DNA of 64,000 nt from Cladorhizidae sp. MBARI D1340-BT2 (Eukaryota; Porifera; Demospongiae; Poecilosclerida; Cladorhizidae): positions 38,266,424 to 38,330,423 of the forward strand of contig JAQNBH010000015.1 of assembly GCA_028752905.1 (NCBI GenBank), written 5' to 3'. The position numbers were made by a program, and so were the translations under genes. The notes under the pieces are model-generated. The model saw nothing but the letters and a program-made list of their open reading frames with translations. It had not been told where the DNA came from and made no database searches. Shown piece after piece: positions 39,001-53,600 of the stretch; the stretch's first letter is position 1, and the number at the start of each line of letters is the position of its first letter.

Positions 39001-42000
39001 CTGTGGCTAGTGACTAGACATCCCACTGTGGCCAGTGACTAGACATCCCACTGTGACTAGTGACTAGACATCCCACTGTGGCTAGTGACTAGACATCCCA
39101 CTGTGGCTAGTGACTAGACATCCCACTGTGACTAGTGACTAGACATCCCACTGTGGCTAGTGACTAGACATCCCACTGTGGCTAGTGACTAGACATCCAA
39201 CTGTGGCTAATGGACGTCATCCTGGAATCTAATACAAGGGGTGTTCTAGGGCTAGGGAAGGGTTATTCTGGTGCCAGGGTTATTCTGGGGCAAGGGTTAT
39301 TCTGGGGCAAGGGTTATTCTGGGGCAAGGGTTATTCTGGGTCAAGGGTTATTCTGGGGCAAGGGTTGTTCTGGGGCCAGGGTTGTTCTGGGGCCAGGGTT
39401 ATTCTGGGGCCATGGTTATTCTGGGGCCAGGGTTGTTCTGGGGCTAGGGTTATTTGTTGGGGCCAGGGTTGTTCTGGGGCCAGGGTTATTCTGGGGCCAG
39501 GGTTATTCTGGGGCCAGGGTTATTCTGGGGCCAGGGTTATTCTGGGGCCAGGGTTATTCTGGGGCCAGGGTTGTTCTGGGGCCAGGGTTGTTCTGGGGCC
39601 AGGGTTGTTCTGGGGCCAGGGTTATTCTGGGGCCAGGGTTGTTCTGGGGCCAGGGTTGTTCTGGGGCCAGGGTTATTCTGGGGCCAGGGTTGTTCTGGGG
39701 CCAGGGTTGTTCTGGGGCCAGGGTTATTCTGGGGCCAGGGTTGTTCTGGGGCTGGGGCCAGGGTTGTTCTGGGGCTGGGGCCAGGGTTGTTCTGGGGCTG
39801 GGGCCAGGGTTGTTCTGGGGCTGGGGCCAGGGTTGTTCTGGGGCTGGGGCCAGGGTTGTTCTGGGGCTAGGGTTATTCTGGGGCCAGGGGCCAGGGTTAT
39901 TCTGGGACCAGGGTTGTTCTGGGGCTGGGGCCAGGGATATTCTGGGGCCAGGGTTATTCTGGGGCCAGGGTTGTTCTAGGGCAAGTATCCCCAGGATGCA
40001 AGTGTTGTGATGCCCCCTGTTTGTATAGCCAGTGACCCCCACTAGGGACACCCTGTGGTAGTCCCAAGTATCTCTAGAACCATGGGATATCCCAGGAATT
40101 GGCGTGGCAGTTTTGGGTCTCTCCATACACGGGTAGAGACGAGACACAGCCAACATCTCTCCTAACTCCACATGGACCACACAACTTACATCAAACACCG
40201 GCAGGTTGTCGGGGTCCCACATGTTCTGGTAAAGGGTCCCATCGTCTTTGCACGACTTGAATGCAAAGTGAGCCATCTCCTCCAGCTTGGTCAGGCGCTG
40301 CAAAAAGTTGGCCTCTTTGGGGAGAGTCGCACTCTGCTGCTTGTCGTGTCCAGACTCCACCTCCCCATTGTTGACTTTGTTCCGCTGCCGGTTCAAGAAG
40401 ATGTTGACCGGATTCCTGAACCTACTGCTAGTCGCGGGAATGACAACCACACTCTCACTGCGGGACTTCCCCTGAGAGTTTGGGGTTTTCCCACCGTCAG
40501 ACGGGGTGCTGGCAGAGCTATCCCCGTAATTGATCCCAATCTCCCCTCCCGGGCCGCTGCTGCTACCAGAGCTGTTCGAGGCGTTTGGCGTGGAGGTCGG
40601 GACCAAAAGCTTATCCTTGATGTCATCCATGTTTACGTGCTCAAACGAGCCCGTGAAATCGTCCTCCTGGTTCTCCTGAACAGCATCGGAGCTGGAGGCA
40701 TCCTCCAAGGTGGACGTCTTCTGGCTGATGATGGACTCCAACGTCTTCTGGTCGCTACGCTCAAGAAATTCCCCCTTCTTTGGAGCGCTCCTTGCTCCTC
40801 GGGTGTGCAAGGCCGAAGTGGTGGTGGAGGTGGACGAGATACCGATCTCCTCTGGCAGCGGCTGGAGTACGTTGAACAGAGTGGCACTGCTTACACTACT
40901 CATGCTTAGATACGAGTTCCACTCAAAGATGGCCAGAGGAGCAGACGAACTCTGGATCCTCTTCGGGTGAGAGGACTTGAAAAGTTGGACGATGCCACAG
41001 TTCTTTGGGTCCCTGTGCTTGTCCACGAGGGAGACGTAGACGTTCTTGTACCGGACTGCATCGTGACCTGACAACTTGTAACCAAACATGATATCGATCC
41101 AGTAATGGAGATTGGACGAAACAATGTCTCCCTCGAGAACCGCTCGATGCACAGAGATGACCTCTTCCGGAGAGCTAGCCCAGCTGGGTAAGATCAGGTC
41201 GGGAAGATCAGGGTGGATGGAGCGAAAAATGCTTGGGTCGGTGAAGTACTCCGGAATGCATTCGTCTGGCGTCCAGATATACATCTTCTCCAGTGTTGAC
41301 GGATATTCCTCTGGCACCCACTGTGGGCGCACACACGAACACAGAATGGCCTTAGGTGTCTTCCTCGCCAGGTAGACATAATAGGTCACTTCTGATGAGA
41401 TGTCCCCAATGTGGTACGGTACCAGCCCGTCCTGATGGGAACTGCGCTGCCGAAGCTCCTCCTGGGCGCTGATGTAGGTGAAGTCCAGCTGCTGGTCGCC
41501 TTTATTGAGGCGGTATTTAGACTTGGTGAGGTCGCGATAACCTCCGTCTTTATGCGTGAACTCCATGACCCACGGAAAGATGGGATGGTTGTTCGGATCT
41601 CCAGGCACACGGCCGGCGTGATGGTTGAGCACGAGCAGATAGTCGAAGTTGGAGAGCTCTCCGTTCCTCCACTTGAGCGTGGTCTCGCAGAGGCCAGAGG
41701 CGAGAGGCGGGTAATGGTACGGTGGTGCGTATGATGCAGAGCTGGTGGAGGTTTCGGTGAGCCCCAAGAGAGTATGGGTGGAGCCGGCTAGGGACGGATG
41801 CAGAGAGCCTCGTGGTGTCGAGGAATGGTTTGATGTCCGATCAACTCCACCGTCGCTAATTTTGTCCATCCCGGCACTTCCGCTCAGACAATGATCCTCC
41901 TCCTGACCGCCAGCATCGGAACCAATGACCTTCAATGAGGTTCGACGCACACCGTCATCCATCGTCCGTACTTCTTCCACCACAGAGTCGTGCGTCGAGA

Positions 42001-45000
42001 GAGGAGGAAGTGAGGAAGGGAGCGAAGACGTGAGTGTTTCCACGGGCAGCCTCATCTGTATCCATAGCCTCGCATCCATGAAGACGTTCCGGAGTCCGAC
42101 CTGGCCGAGAGTGACCCCCTTCAAGTGGCAGTGCTGCAGGAGGCTGAGTAGCTGGTAAAGTACAAACAGAGGCTTGGCCACAGAATCCTCCAGCATGGCA
42201 GGGCTGTGCATCACCACATCAAACAGAGTGAAGCGAAGGTACGGATACACAAAGTAGTAGGCGTGGCACGATTCCAGCACCGCTAGGAGCGAGGAGAGGT
42301 TGGGATGGAGTGACTGCTCTCCCGTCCCGAGCAACTCCGAGCCAAACTCCTGCGATGAGCTCAACGTGGACATTTTTGGACCGGATTGGGGCCTTCGGAT
42401 ATTCCGAGTCCTGTTCTGATGTTGGTGGTTGTCTTCGTCGTCGTCAGGGGGATGGGTGTGGACCAAATGGACTTTCTTGTGATAGAGCTGCTCCACTAAC
42501 TCGTGAACAAACATCTGCAGGAAATAATACCACATGCTACCTGTAATCCACTACATACACACTAGTATATTACACATAAACTAGTATACTTACACATACA
42601 TATTAGTATACTACACATACAAACTAGTATACTTACACATACATGCTAGTATATTACACATAAACTAGTATAATTACACATACATACTAGTACATATATT
42701 ATTCAAACTAGTATACATTACATACATACTGGTATATTATACATACAAACTAGTATAGTATACATATGCACTAGTAAACTACACATGCACATTAGTATAC
42801 TACACATACACACTAGTTAATTAAGTGAAGAAGTCCTCACAGGAGAGTTTCATGGAAAACTTGTTATTACAAGGACCTTCTCAGGAATCAACTTGAATTT
42901 TTACTCTCTCGACATTTCAACTAGACGCTCAGCCTTTTATTATGTCAACTGAGAGATCGTTGAGAACTTGATATCACTGCGCATGGCGTATGTATGTATG
43001 TATTCACGTATGTTCCCGTAAGGAACGGGTTACCTGTCTTAAATAATGCGGGCTTATGTAAACCGGGTAAGAAGTCACAGTGAGGAGAGTGATCGAGAAA
43101 ATGGAAGCAGGTTCGAAGATGGAGGAAAGAAAACAGGTTGCACAGGTAAGTGAGGCTTCATCTTCGTGGCTAATAGCTGGCGGGAAAGGATGTCGAAGTT
43201 TCTCAGGCATAGCTACTAGATTCATAAGGTGTTATACAGCCTTAAATAAAACAGGTTCTATACTAGAAACAGTTGTCTCGGTGAATCTGGTGAATATCCC
43301 GAGCAGGCTCTCGCCTCAACCTTGCACACATTTGGAATTTGTAAGGAATATATAATTCCTAGCTCCTTTCCTTATCAACACCGAAGTGTTACATCATGTG
43401 ACACCAACAATGTGCAGATCATTGCTGTATTAGGCCTTCAGCTATGCCAGGGCTGGGACAATGGCTAGAGCAATGCAATCTAACAATGCTAGGATTTCAA
43501 GCTAAAATAATGTACAGATCAGTGCTGTATTAGGCCTTCAGTTATGCCAGGGCTGGGACAATGGCTAGAGCAATGCAAGCTAACAATGCTAGGATTTCAA
43601 GCTAAAATAATGTACAGGTCAGTGGCCTTCAGCTATGCCAGGGCTGGGACAATGGCTAGAGCAATGCAATCTAACAATGCTAGGATTTCAAGCTAAAATA
43701 ATGTACAGGTCAGTGGTGTATTAGGCCTTCAGTTATGCCAGGGCTAGGACAATGGCTAGAGCAATGCAATCTAACAATGCTAGGATTAAAAGCTAAAATA
43801 ATGTACAGATCAGTGCTGTATTAGACCTTCAGCTATGCCAGGGCTGGGACAATGGCTAGAGCAATGCAATCTAACAATGCTAGGATTTCATGCTAAAATA
43901 ATTGACATTTTTTCTGTGTTAAAAAAAAAAATTTTAACCCTCTCCATCTCTCCTTTGCTTGCCACTCAGTGTCGTGTGCATTCATTACTACTAGTATAGA
44001 TCACATACAGAGCAAGTCTCTGCACTGGAGGCGTGGCACATATATTATAAATGTGCCTACCAGAGGAAAAATATTATTTTGGCTGTTATAAGCGCGTGCT
44101 GCAGGAAATACCATCTACTAAACCTTCTTGGACCTCGACAATACAACCTTCACAACAGAACATGCATCGCTGAGTTAGTGGTTTGAGGAAACCTCCCTAC
44201 TGTAGGAGAGCAGCACTCCTACATCAATACATGCAACCTCCCTCCTCTAGGAGAGTAGCACTCCTACATCAATACATAGCCTGTGCAACCTCGCTCCTCT
44301 AGGAGAGTAGTACTCCTACATCAATACATAGCCTGTGCAACCTCGCTCCTCTAGGAGAGCAGCACTCCTATCAATACATAATGACCTCATTTCAAAATGG
44401 CAGGTGCCAGGAAACACACGCACATCTCGTATCTCAACTGCAACTTATACTGCCAGCTCCTTAATTACCTAAATTGCGGTTTGGGCTATTAGTAGCTCCA
44501 GAAAGACTCCCGCGTGCCTTGAGTCTTCTGTAAGATTGTAAAGCAGAAGTCCCATAAAATGTATAAAAAAAGAATTAAAACGCAGCTCCTAATTTTCAGT
44601 AAAACATAAAAAGCGGTAAAGATCAGCAACACAATAAACACGCTCATGCAAGCGTGTGCAATTCAGAACCTAGCTGAGCTGAGTCAGCAGTTGCTGCATG
44701 TTTAGCTGCAAAGAAGTGACCAATCAGTCAGTTTTCTCAGAAGCTTACTCTTGTGCCGACAGTTAACAGCACAGACCTTCAACAAAACCAGGGAACTACT
44801 CTTGATCCTTCAGTAATACACATTAGCAAAGGACGTCTGCTACGTGAGACTAGCTATATAGCTACAAAGCTCCTGAAGGAGACTGCGCAGACGAAACAAA
44901 ACATAAAAAATCGAAGATAAACCAAGAAAGGTTTATTTCTTGCCTGCACATGCCCAGTAGACTGCAGTATCCTCTTGCCTGCACATGCCCAATAGACTGC

Positions 45001-47566
45001 AGTATCCTCTTACCTGCACATGCCCAGTAGACTACAGTATCCTCTTACCTGCACATGCCCAGTAGACTGCAGTATCCTCTTGCCTGCACATGCCCAATAG
45101 AGAGTCTCTAAATCCTTAAAAACTAGTCGTAAAGCATTACTTGATGGCAGGGGAGGAGAAAGGCAAGAATTTTATTTTATTTAATATTTAGTGATACTGC
45201 CAGTTAAAACTGCAGTTGTGAACAATTTCTTCCTTGGCCTCTACTGCTGTTCCTGGAAGTCACTTTGCAGAGGAGCAAAGCTGCACAGGTACTTACGTGC
45301 GCCTACACCTGAATCCCTTTGCTCTTGAGGAAAGAGGAGCTGCTGGGAAGGTTTCTTTGCCTCCAGTTTTGTTGTAGACAACCATGCATGCAGCACTAAG
45401 AGCTTCTGTTTGCTCACCTCTCAATGGAACAGACTCTTATGCCAAACTGCAGTGCATCATATTTGCATTCTAATGATATGAAGAGTTTGAAGGCTTAATT
45501 CTTGACAACTAAAATTACAGCCGTAAATATATATAACTGCTAAAAACTAGAAATAAAGTTGTGATTAAAGGATTAAAAAATATATATATTTGACTTGTCA
45601 ATAAACTAATGGAGCAAGGGTTTATCAATGTATCAATGTAGACACAAGCATATTTTACTTGTGAAAATAAATGTTACACTGCTCTATAAATCTGTATTAT
45701 ATTCAGTGCACACCATTTTAAAAGGTAGACCTCTAAACGTCCGTGGTCTAATCCTTGAGTCCTCTCTATTTGCAAGTCAAACAAAATATACAAAAAAGAA
45801 ATAAAATTTTTTAAAAAACGATATTGGGTTGGTCTGCTGAGGTAAAGAAAGGAAACTAGCGTGTCCTCATGTAGACCACACCCAGTTAGATAACCTAGCG
45901 TGCCCCCTCCCCATGTAGACCACACCCAGTTAGATGACCTAGCGTGCCCTCGTGTAGACCACACCCAGTTAGATGACCATGTATAAGAGGAGTACTACAA
46001 TATTTGGTGTGCAGTATTGAAATGGTTGCAGTATTGAAATGGTAAAGGGTCTCCATGACTGTGGTCTACATGGGTATAGTCTTGTTTCCCTTAAGACACA
46101 TCAGCACGTGCTATGACTTGTCGACTACACCATTGTAGGGTCAGCTATAGCCTCCTTCAAGGACTATATAACAGCTGCACAGGAGAGCTCTACCGACCAA
46201 ACAGAACATGTTTTGCTAGAGGGTCAGCTACAGTCTCCTTCAAGGACTAGGTAACAGCTGCAGAGGAGAACTCCACATCTAAACAGCAGAACTGTACAAC
46301 CATACTACTACAAGTGTATGGCAACGTGCCATATTTGATTACACGCTAAATAGCGATATTTAGCGTATAGCACGTTGCCATTCAACAACCACTTTAGTTA
46401 TTGCAATATGGTTTCGCTCCAATCACAGCTGTTAGCTATGACAAGCTACAAACCAATTTACAGCTTTTGATTTTTTTTTAATGAGTTGTGGGGGTCTGCC
46501 AAACGGAGGAGGGTCCTGCCTTGGATGTTTCTGCATGCATCTTCTGACAAAACATGCCTCTAGAGATATTTTATATATCATTGGAAAGCACATAGAACAA
46601 GCAACAATTTGAGCATAAAATTATCTACACAAAACAATTTAAAAAAAAGTTATGGGCAGTCAAGCCAGTCTTGGGTGAAGCCCCCCCTTAACATTATATT
46701 TATAGGGTTCAAGCATATGTATAAGTGTAATATTATATGTGCGTATAGGGTGTAATATTATGCATGGTTATGGGTATAATATTATATGGCATAGAAGGTA
46801 TTATATCACACGTGTCTAGGATATAATATTACACGTGAATAGGTTATATCACACATGTATAGGGTGCAAATCACACATGTCTAGGGTGTAATATTAATGT
46901 GTAGAGAGTTACATCACATGTCTTACGTCTAGGGTATAATATTACATGTGTGTATAATTATATGTACATGTATAGGTGTAATATCACACATTATAATTAC
47001 ATGTGAATAGGATATAATATTATACATGTATAGGGTGTAATATCACACATGTATAATTACATTATAGGGTATAATATTATACATGTATAGGGTGTAATAT
47101 AACATGTATAGGGTGTATTGTTCCACACAGGGTGAAACATTACACGTGTATAGATGTATTACTAACATGTACATGTACAGGGAATTCCCCTATTGCATCA
47201 CCCACGTACACTAGTAAGAGGTGCTCTGATTGGGTGCTGTGGTGGTGAGCTTCGCAGGACGCCCATGACCTCCTTCCAGGACAACAGCAAGCTCTCATGG
47301 GCCACTTGGGTGAGAAATTCGTGCACGCTCTCACAAGAGAAGCTACTGGCTTGAGGCACCAGCGTCCTGCAGGTCAAGTACACTTCAGTCAAGTCTATCA
47401 TAACAACAACAACAACCTAATTAAAACCATGGATGGCCAGGGCCAGGGCCAGGGCCAGCTCTAGGGCCAGGCCAGGGCCAGGCCAGGGCCAGGCCAGGGC
47501 CAGGGCCAGGGGTAGAGCCAGGTCCAGGGCCACGGCCAGCTCTAGAGCCAGGCCAGGGCCAGTGCT

Positions 47567-47604
<38 letters not shown>

Positions 47605-50600
47605 TGCTAGGGCCTGGGCCACAGTTAGAGCCAGGTGGGGCCAGGGATATGGCCAGCACTAGAGCCCAGGTCTAGAGCCAGAACTAGGAGGGTTTGGGCT
47701 AAGAGGGCTAGGTCCTGGGCTAGAGCCAGAGCCAGAGTTAAGGCCAGGACTAGAGCCAGAGTTAAGGCCAGACTAGAGCCAGGGCTAGGGCCAGGGTTAG
47801 GTGGGCAAGAACTTCGAACTTACAACAGCTACAGGTTAGCATGCAACTAGAGTCCCCTAATAATGCATCCAATAATTAATGCCAAGTACACTAATTAGCT
47901 TCCAGCTACCCACCTGCCATGGATATTCAGCACTTAATTAATAGAAATATTCATAACCCAACCAAGACCCAACCAAGAACACATAAGGAGGCGTTTTCCT
48001 CCAACTACTCTAGACTTGACTTCTATAATAACAAAACTAATAGAGAAGAGGCAAACTTGTCTGCACTCTAGAATTGGCTATGAAAATCCAACCGAGACTA
48101 ATGTACTTAGAGATAACCACAAGGTATAATGATCGGAGGGTAGCTTAGACCACCAAAGAGCCTGTTGGTTGTAAACAACCCTAGCACAAGTTGTTGAGCT
48201 GGTTCTCCAACTTGTCCTGATTGTAGTCATGGCACCACACAGAGGTGTTGAAGTTAAGTAAGGGAACCTGTAACTGAACAATCAAATTGCTCCATCTGTT
48301 ACTACGGCTCTTCTCTCATTGCCTCCCCCCTCCCCCCAACTATCTGTCGATCACTCCCCCTCTTCCCCACCCCCTGCAATGATGACATATGTTGACGCCT
48401 CCCAAACACCTTTCACCATCAATGTTGTCCCCATGTGCAAGACACAGAACTGTCCCAACACCACTGGGGAACTCACTATTCAAAACCGAACATGAACACA
48501 ATTCTCTTGTAGCTATTCCCACGTAACTAACGAGGCACAACAACAACAACAAATACTTGTTAGCACATATATACTCGCACTGCTGGTCACCTTCTGAGGA
48601 TGGTTGGATGAAAAACTAACTTTAGTCCTACAGCCCTAACCTTAGCCCTAGTCTTAGCCCTGGCCCTAGCTCTAGCCTTAGCCCTAGCCCTAACATAAGC
48701 CCTAGCTTAACCCTAGCCCTAGCCCTAACCATAGCTTAACCCTATCCCTAGCTTAAGGGGGACCGTCTGTGCATTTTAATTTTAATTTTTTTAACCTGTG
48801 GTTACAACTTTAGAGCTCAGTAGATTCTGCAAACTTCATGGTATGGACTTGATATATAGCTCAAAAGATAGGTCTCTCTGTGTGCTCTCTTTTGATACTA
48901 AAATATGTTTCATAGGTATAACTATAGGCAAGTTACTAGACCCTAAAGCGGAGGGACTTCAAAAACCTGCACCCCAAAACCGCCGTTGGAAACCATTCTG
49001 AGATGCGAAGTGCAAAAAAATAAAAAATGGTACGAGTGGCTAGAGGAAGCTCTAGAGCATACAAGGAGTATATTGAGTAGGCGTGAAAAATTGATTACCT
49101 GGTCAAGCGCGCGGTTGGAAAATTGAAGGCGTTGACAAGGCGTCGCCAAATCAACGCCTTCAATTTTCCAACCGCGCGCTTGACCAGGTAATAAATTTTT
49201 CACGCCTACTCAATATACTCATTGTATGCTCTAGAGCTTCCTCTAGCCACTCGTACCATTTTTAATTTTTTTGCACTTCGCATCTCAGAATGGTTTCCAA
49301 CGGCGGTTTTGGGGTGCAGGTTTTTGAAGTCCCTCCGCTTTAGGGTGTAGTAACTTGCCTATAGTTATACCTATGAAACATATTTTAGTATCAAAAGAGA
49401 GCACACAGAGAGACCTATCTTTTGAGCTATATATCAAGTCCATACCATGAAGTTTGCAGAATCTACTGAGCTCTAAAGTTGTAACCACAGGTTAAAAAAA
49501 TTAAAATTAAAAAGTGCAGATGTCCCCCCTTAACCCTAGCCCTAGCCTTAGCCCCCAGCCTTAGCCCTAACCTAAGCCCTAGCTTAACCCTATCCCCAGC
49601 TTAACCCTAGCCTTAGCCTTAGCCCTAGCCTTAGCCCTAACCTAAGCCCTAGCTTAACTCTAGCACCTAGCCTTAGCCCTGGCTCAGGCCTTAGCCCTGT
49701 ATGAACAGTCCAAGGTCATCCAACACTATCCCAACAGTAAAAAATATTTGCATTGGGGCACTACAGCTAATGCTGTACCTCCCTTGCTGCCATGACTACA
49801 GTAACCTCCCTTGCTGCCATGAATACAGTAACCTCCTTTGTTGCCATGACTACAGTAACCTCACTTGCTGACATGATACAGTGACCTCCCTTGCTGACAT
49901 GAATACAGTAACCTCCTTTGCTGCCATGACTACAGTAACCTCCCTTGCTGCCATGAATACAGTAACCTCCTTTGCTGCCATGACTACAGTAACCTCCCTT
50001 GCTGACATGACAGAGTGATCTCTCTTGCTGCCATGACTACAGTAACCTCCCTTGCTGCCATGAATACAGTAACCTCCCTTGCTGCCATGAATACAGTAAC
50101 CTCCCTTGTTGCCATGAATACAGTAACCTCCTTTGCTGCCATGACTACAGTAACCACCCTTGCTGACATGATACAGTGACCTCCCTTGCTGCCATGACTA
50201 CAGTAACCTCCCTTGCTGACATGACTCCCTTGCTGACATGACACAGTGACCTCCTTTGCTGCCATGAATACAGTAACCTCCCTTGCTGCCATGACTACAG
50301 TAACCTCCCTTGCTGCCATGACTACAGTGACCTCCCTTGCTGACATGATACAGTGACCTCCCTTGCTGCCATGATACAGTGACCTCCCTTGCTGCCATGA
50401 CTACAGTAACCTCCCTTGCTGCCATGAATACAGTAACCTCTCTTGCTGCCATGAATACAGTAACCTCCCTTGCTGACATGATACACTGACCTCCCTTGCT
50501 GACATGATACAGTGACCTCCCTTGCTGCCATGACTACGGTAACCTCCCTTGCTGCCATGAATACAGTAACCTCCCTTGCTGCCATGAATACAGTAACCTC

Positions 50601-53600
50601 TCTTGCTGCCATGAATACAGTAACCTCTCTTGCTGCCATGACTACAGTGACCTCCCTTGCTGCCATGACTACAGTGACTTCCCTTGCTGCCATGACTACA
50701 GTGACCTCCCTTGCTGACATGAATACAGTAACCTCTCTTGCTGCCTACAGCGACCTCCCTTGCTGCCATGACTACAGTGACCTCCCTTGTTGCCATGACT
50801 ACAGTGACCTCCCTTGCTGCCATGACTACTGTGACCTCCCTTGCTGCCAGGACTACAGAGCTACTCCATCTGCTATGGATTTCTCAATCAGGGATGGATA
50901 TTGCATGGATTCACAGCCGAGGTTCACTTCATTGCTTGATTATATCACAAATGGAGGTGGTCCCACCTTTAACAAGCAAGTGTCTTGTTCCCAGTCTGTC
51001 TAGCCTGACTAGTTAACACAGAGTGATTCAGCCCACATAGTGATTCATCCTAACACAGAGTGATTCAGCCTAACGCAGAGTGGTTCAGCAGGCCTAACAC
51101 ATTCAGCGGTGACCCAGACTAGCCCAGCAAGAGGTCATCCACGGATGTCTAAGTTCCCAGTTGTTGCACACCATTCCAGCCATAGACCCCTAGATCCTTG
51201 CCCACCCCTAGATCCTTGCCCACCCCTAGATCCTTGCCCACCCCTAGATCCTTGCCCACCCCTATATCCTTGCCCACCCCTAGATCCTTGCCCACCCCTA
51301 GATCCTTGCCCACCCCTATATCCTTGCCCACCCCTATATCCTTGCCCACCCCTAGATCCTTGCCCACCCCTAGATCCTTGCCCACCCCTAGATCCTTGCC
51401 CACCCCTAGATCCTTGCCCACCCCTAGATCCTTGCCCACCCCTAGATCCTTGCCCACCCCTAGATCCTTGCCCACCCCTAGATCCTTGCCCACCCCTAGA
51501 TCCTTGCCCACCCCTAGATCCTTGCCCATCCCTACCCACCCCTAGATCCTTGCCCACCCCTAGATCCTTGCCCACCCCTAGATCCTTGCCCACCCCTAGA
51601 TCCTTGCCCACCCCTAGATCCTTGCCCACCCCTAGATCCTTGCCCACCCCTAGATCCTTGCCCATCCCTACCCACCCCTAGATCCTTGCCCACCCCTAGA
51701 TCCTTGCCCACCCCTAGATCCTTGCCCACCCCTAGATCCTTGCCCACCCCTAGATCCTTGCCCACCCCTAGATCCTTGCCCACCCCTAGATCCTTGCCCA
51801 TCCCTACCCACCCCTAGATCCTTGCCCACCCCTAGATCCTTGCCCACCCCTAGATCCTTGCCCACCCCTAGATCCTTGCCCATCCCTACCCACCCCTAGA
51901 TCCTTGCCCACCCCTAGATCCTTGCCCACCCCTACCCACCCCTAGATCCTTGCCCACCCCTAGATCCTTGCCCACCCCTAGATCCTTGCCCACCCCTAGA
52001 TCCTTGCCCACCCCTAGATCCTTGCCCATCCCTACCCACCCCTAGATCCTTGCCCACCCCTAGATCCTTGCCCACCCCTAGATCCTTGCCCACCCCTAGA
52101 TCCTTGCCCATCCCTACCCACCCCTAGATCCTTGCCCACCCCTAGATCCTTGCCCACCCCTACCCACCCCTAGATCCTTGCCCACCCCTAGATCCTTGCC
52201 CACCCCTAGATCCTTGCCCACCCCTACCCACCCCTAGATCCTTGCCCACCCCTACCCACCCCTAGATCCTTGCCCACCCCTAGATCCTTGCCCACCCCTA
52301 CCCACCCCTAGATCCTTGCCCACCCCTAGATCCTTGCCCACCCCTAGATCCTTGCCCACCCCTACCCACCCCTAGATCCTTGCCAACCCCTAGATCCTTG
52401 CCCACCCCTATATCCTTGCCCACCCCTACCCACCCCTAGATCCTTGCCAACCCCTAGATCCTTGCCCACCCCTATATCCTTGCCCACCCCTACCCACCCC
52501 TAGATCCTTGCCCACCCCTAGATCCTTGCCCACCCCTAGATCCTTGCCCACCCCTACCCACCCCTAGATCCTTGCCCACCCCTAGATCCTTGCCCACCCC
52601 TAGATCCTTGCCCACCCCTAGATCCTTGCCCACCCCTAGATCCTTGCCCACCCCTACCCACCCCTAGATCCTTGCCCACCCCTAGATCCTTGCCCACCCC
52701 TATATCCTTGCCCACCCCTACCCACCCCTAGATCCTTGCCCACCCCTAGATCCTTGCCCACCCCTACCCACCCCTAGATCCTTGCCCACCCCTAGATCCT
52801 TGCCCACCCCTAGATCCTTGCCCACCCCTAGATCCTTGCCCACCCCTAGATCCTTGCCCACCCCTACCCACCCCTAGATCCTTGCCCACCCCTAGATCCT
52901 TGCCCACCCCTATATCCTTGCCCACCCCTACCCACCCCTAGATCCTTGCCCACCCCTAGATCCTTGCCCACCCCTACCCACCCCTAGATCCTTGCCCACC
53001 CCTAGATCCTTGCCCACCCCTAGATCCTTGCCCACCCCTAGATCCTTGCCCATCCCTACCCACCCCTAGATCCTTGCCCACCCCTAGATCCTTGCCCACC
53101 CCTACCCACCCCTAGATCCTTGCCCACCCCTAGATCCTTGCCCACCCCTAGATTCTTGCCCATCCCTAGATCCTTGCCCACCCCTAGATCCTTGCCCTCC
53201 CCTAGATCCTTGCCCACCCCTAGATCCTTGCCCTCCCCTAGATCCTTGCCCACCCCTAGATCCTTGCCCACCCCTAGATCCTTGCCCACCCCTAGATCCT
53301 TGCCCATCCCTACCCACCCCTAGATCCTTGCCCACCCCTAGATCCTTGCCCACCCCTACCCACCCCTAGATCCTTGCCCACCCCTAGATCCTTGCCCACC
53401 CCTAGATCCTTGCCCACCCCTAGATCCTTGCCCACCCCTACCCACCCCTAGATCCTTGCCCACCCCTAGATCCTTGCCCACCCCTACCCACCCCTAGATC
53501 CTTGCCCACCCCTACCCACCCCTAGATCCTTGCCCACCCCTAGATCCTTGCCCACCCCTAGATCCTTGCCCACCCCTACCCACCCCTAGATCCTTGCCCA

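Larger units (their letters stand above)
44670..46290 (+). repeat. Dispersed repeat, copy B (pair of 3981-4830)
   Basis: Carries the same three blocks as copy A in the same order (44670-44800, 45860-46060, 46080-46290), interrupted here by a 35-bp array and about 700 bp of other AT-rich sequence. No coding capacity. Confidence 0.65.

Noticed and set aside
39210..40010. Gly/Trp-rich protein on the plus strand
   Set aside because: Translation of the 17-bp minisatellite; equal openness in three frames.
40172..42546. Plus-strand open frames of 60-245 codons
   Set aside because: Antisense shadows of WDR81 exon 4, which has clear BEACH homology on the minus strand.
43004..43355. Small gene in intron 3
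   Set aside because: Overlapping open frames on both strands of modest length, no recognisable domain, no splice sites placed.
48798..49488. Two mirrored 67-codon genes
   Set aside because: They are the two arms of a foldback element, hence nearly identical on opposite strands.
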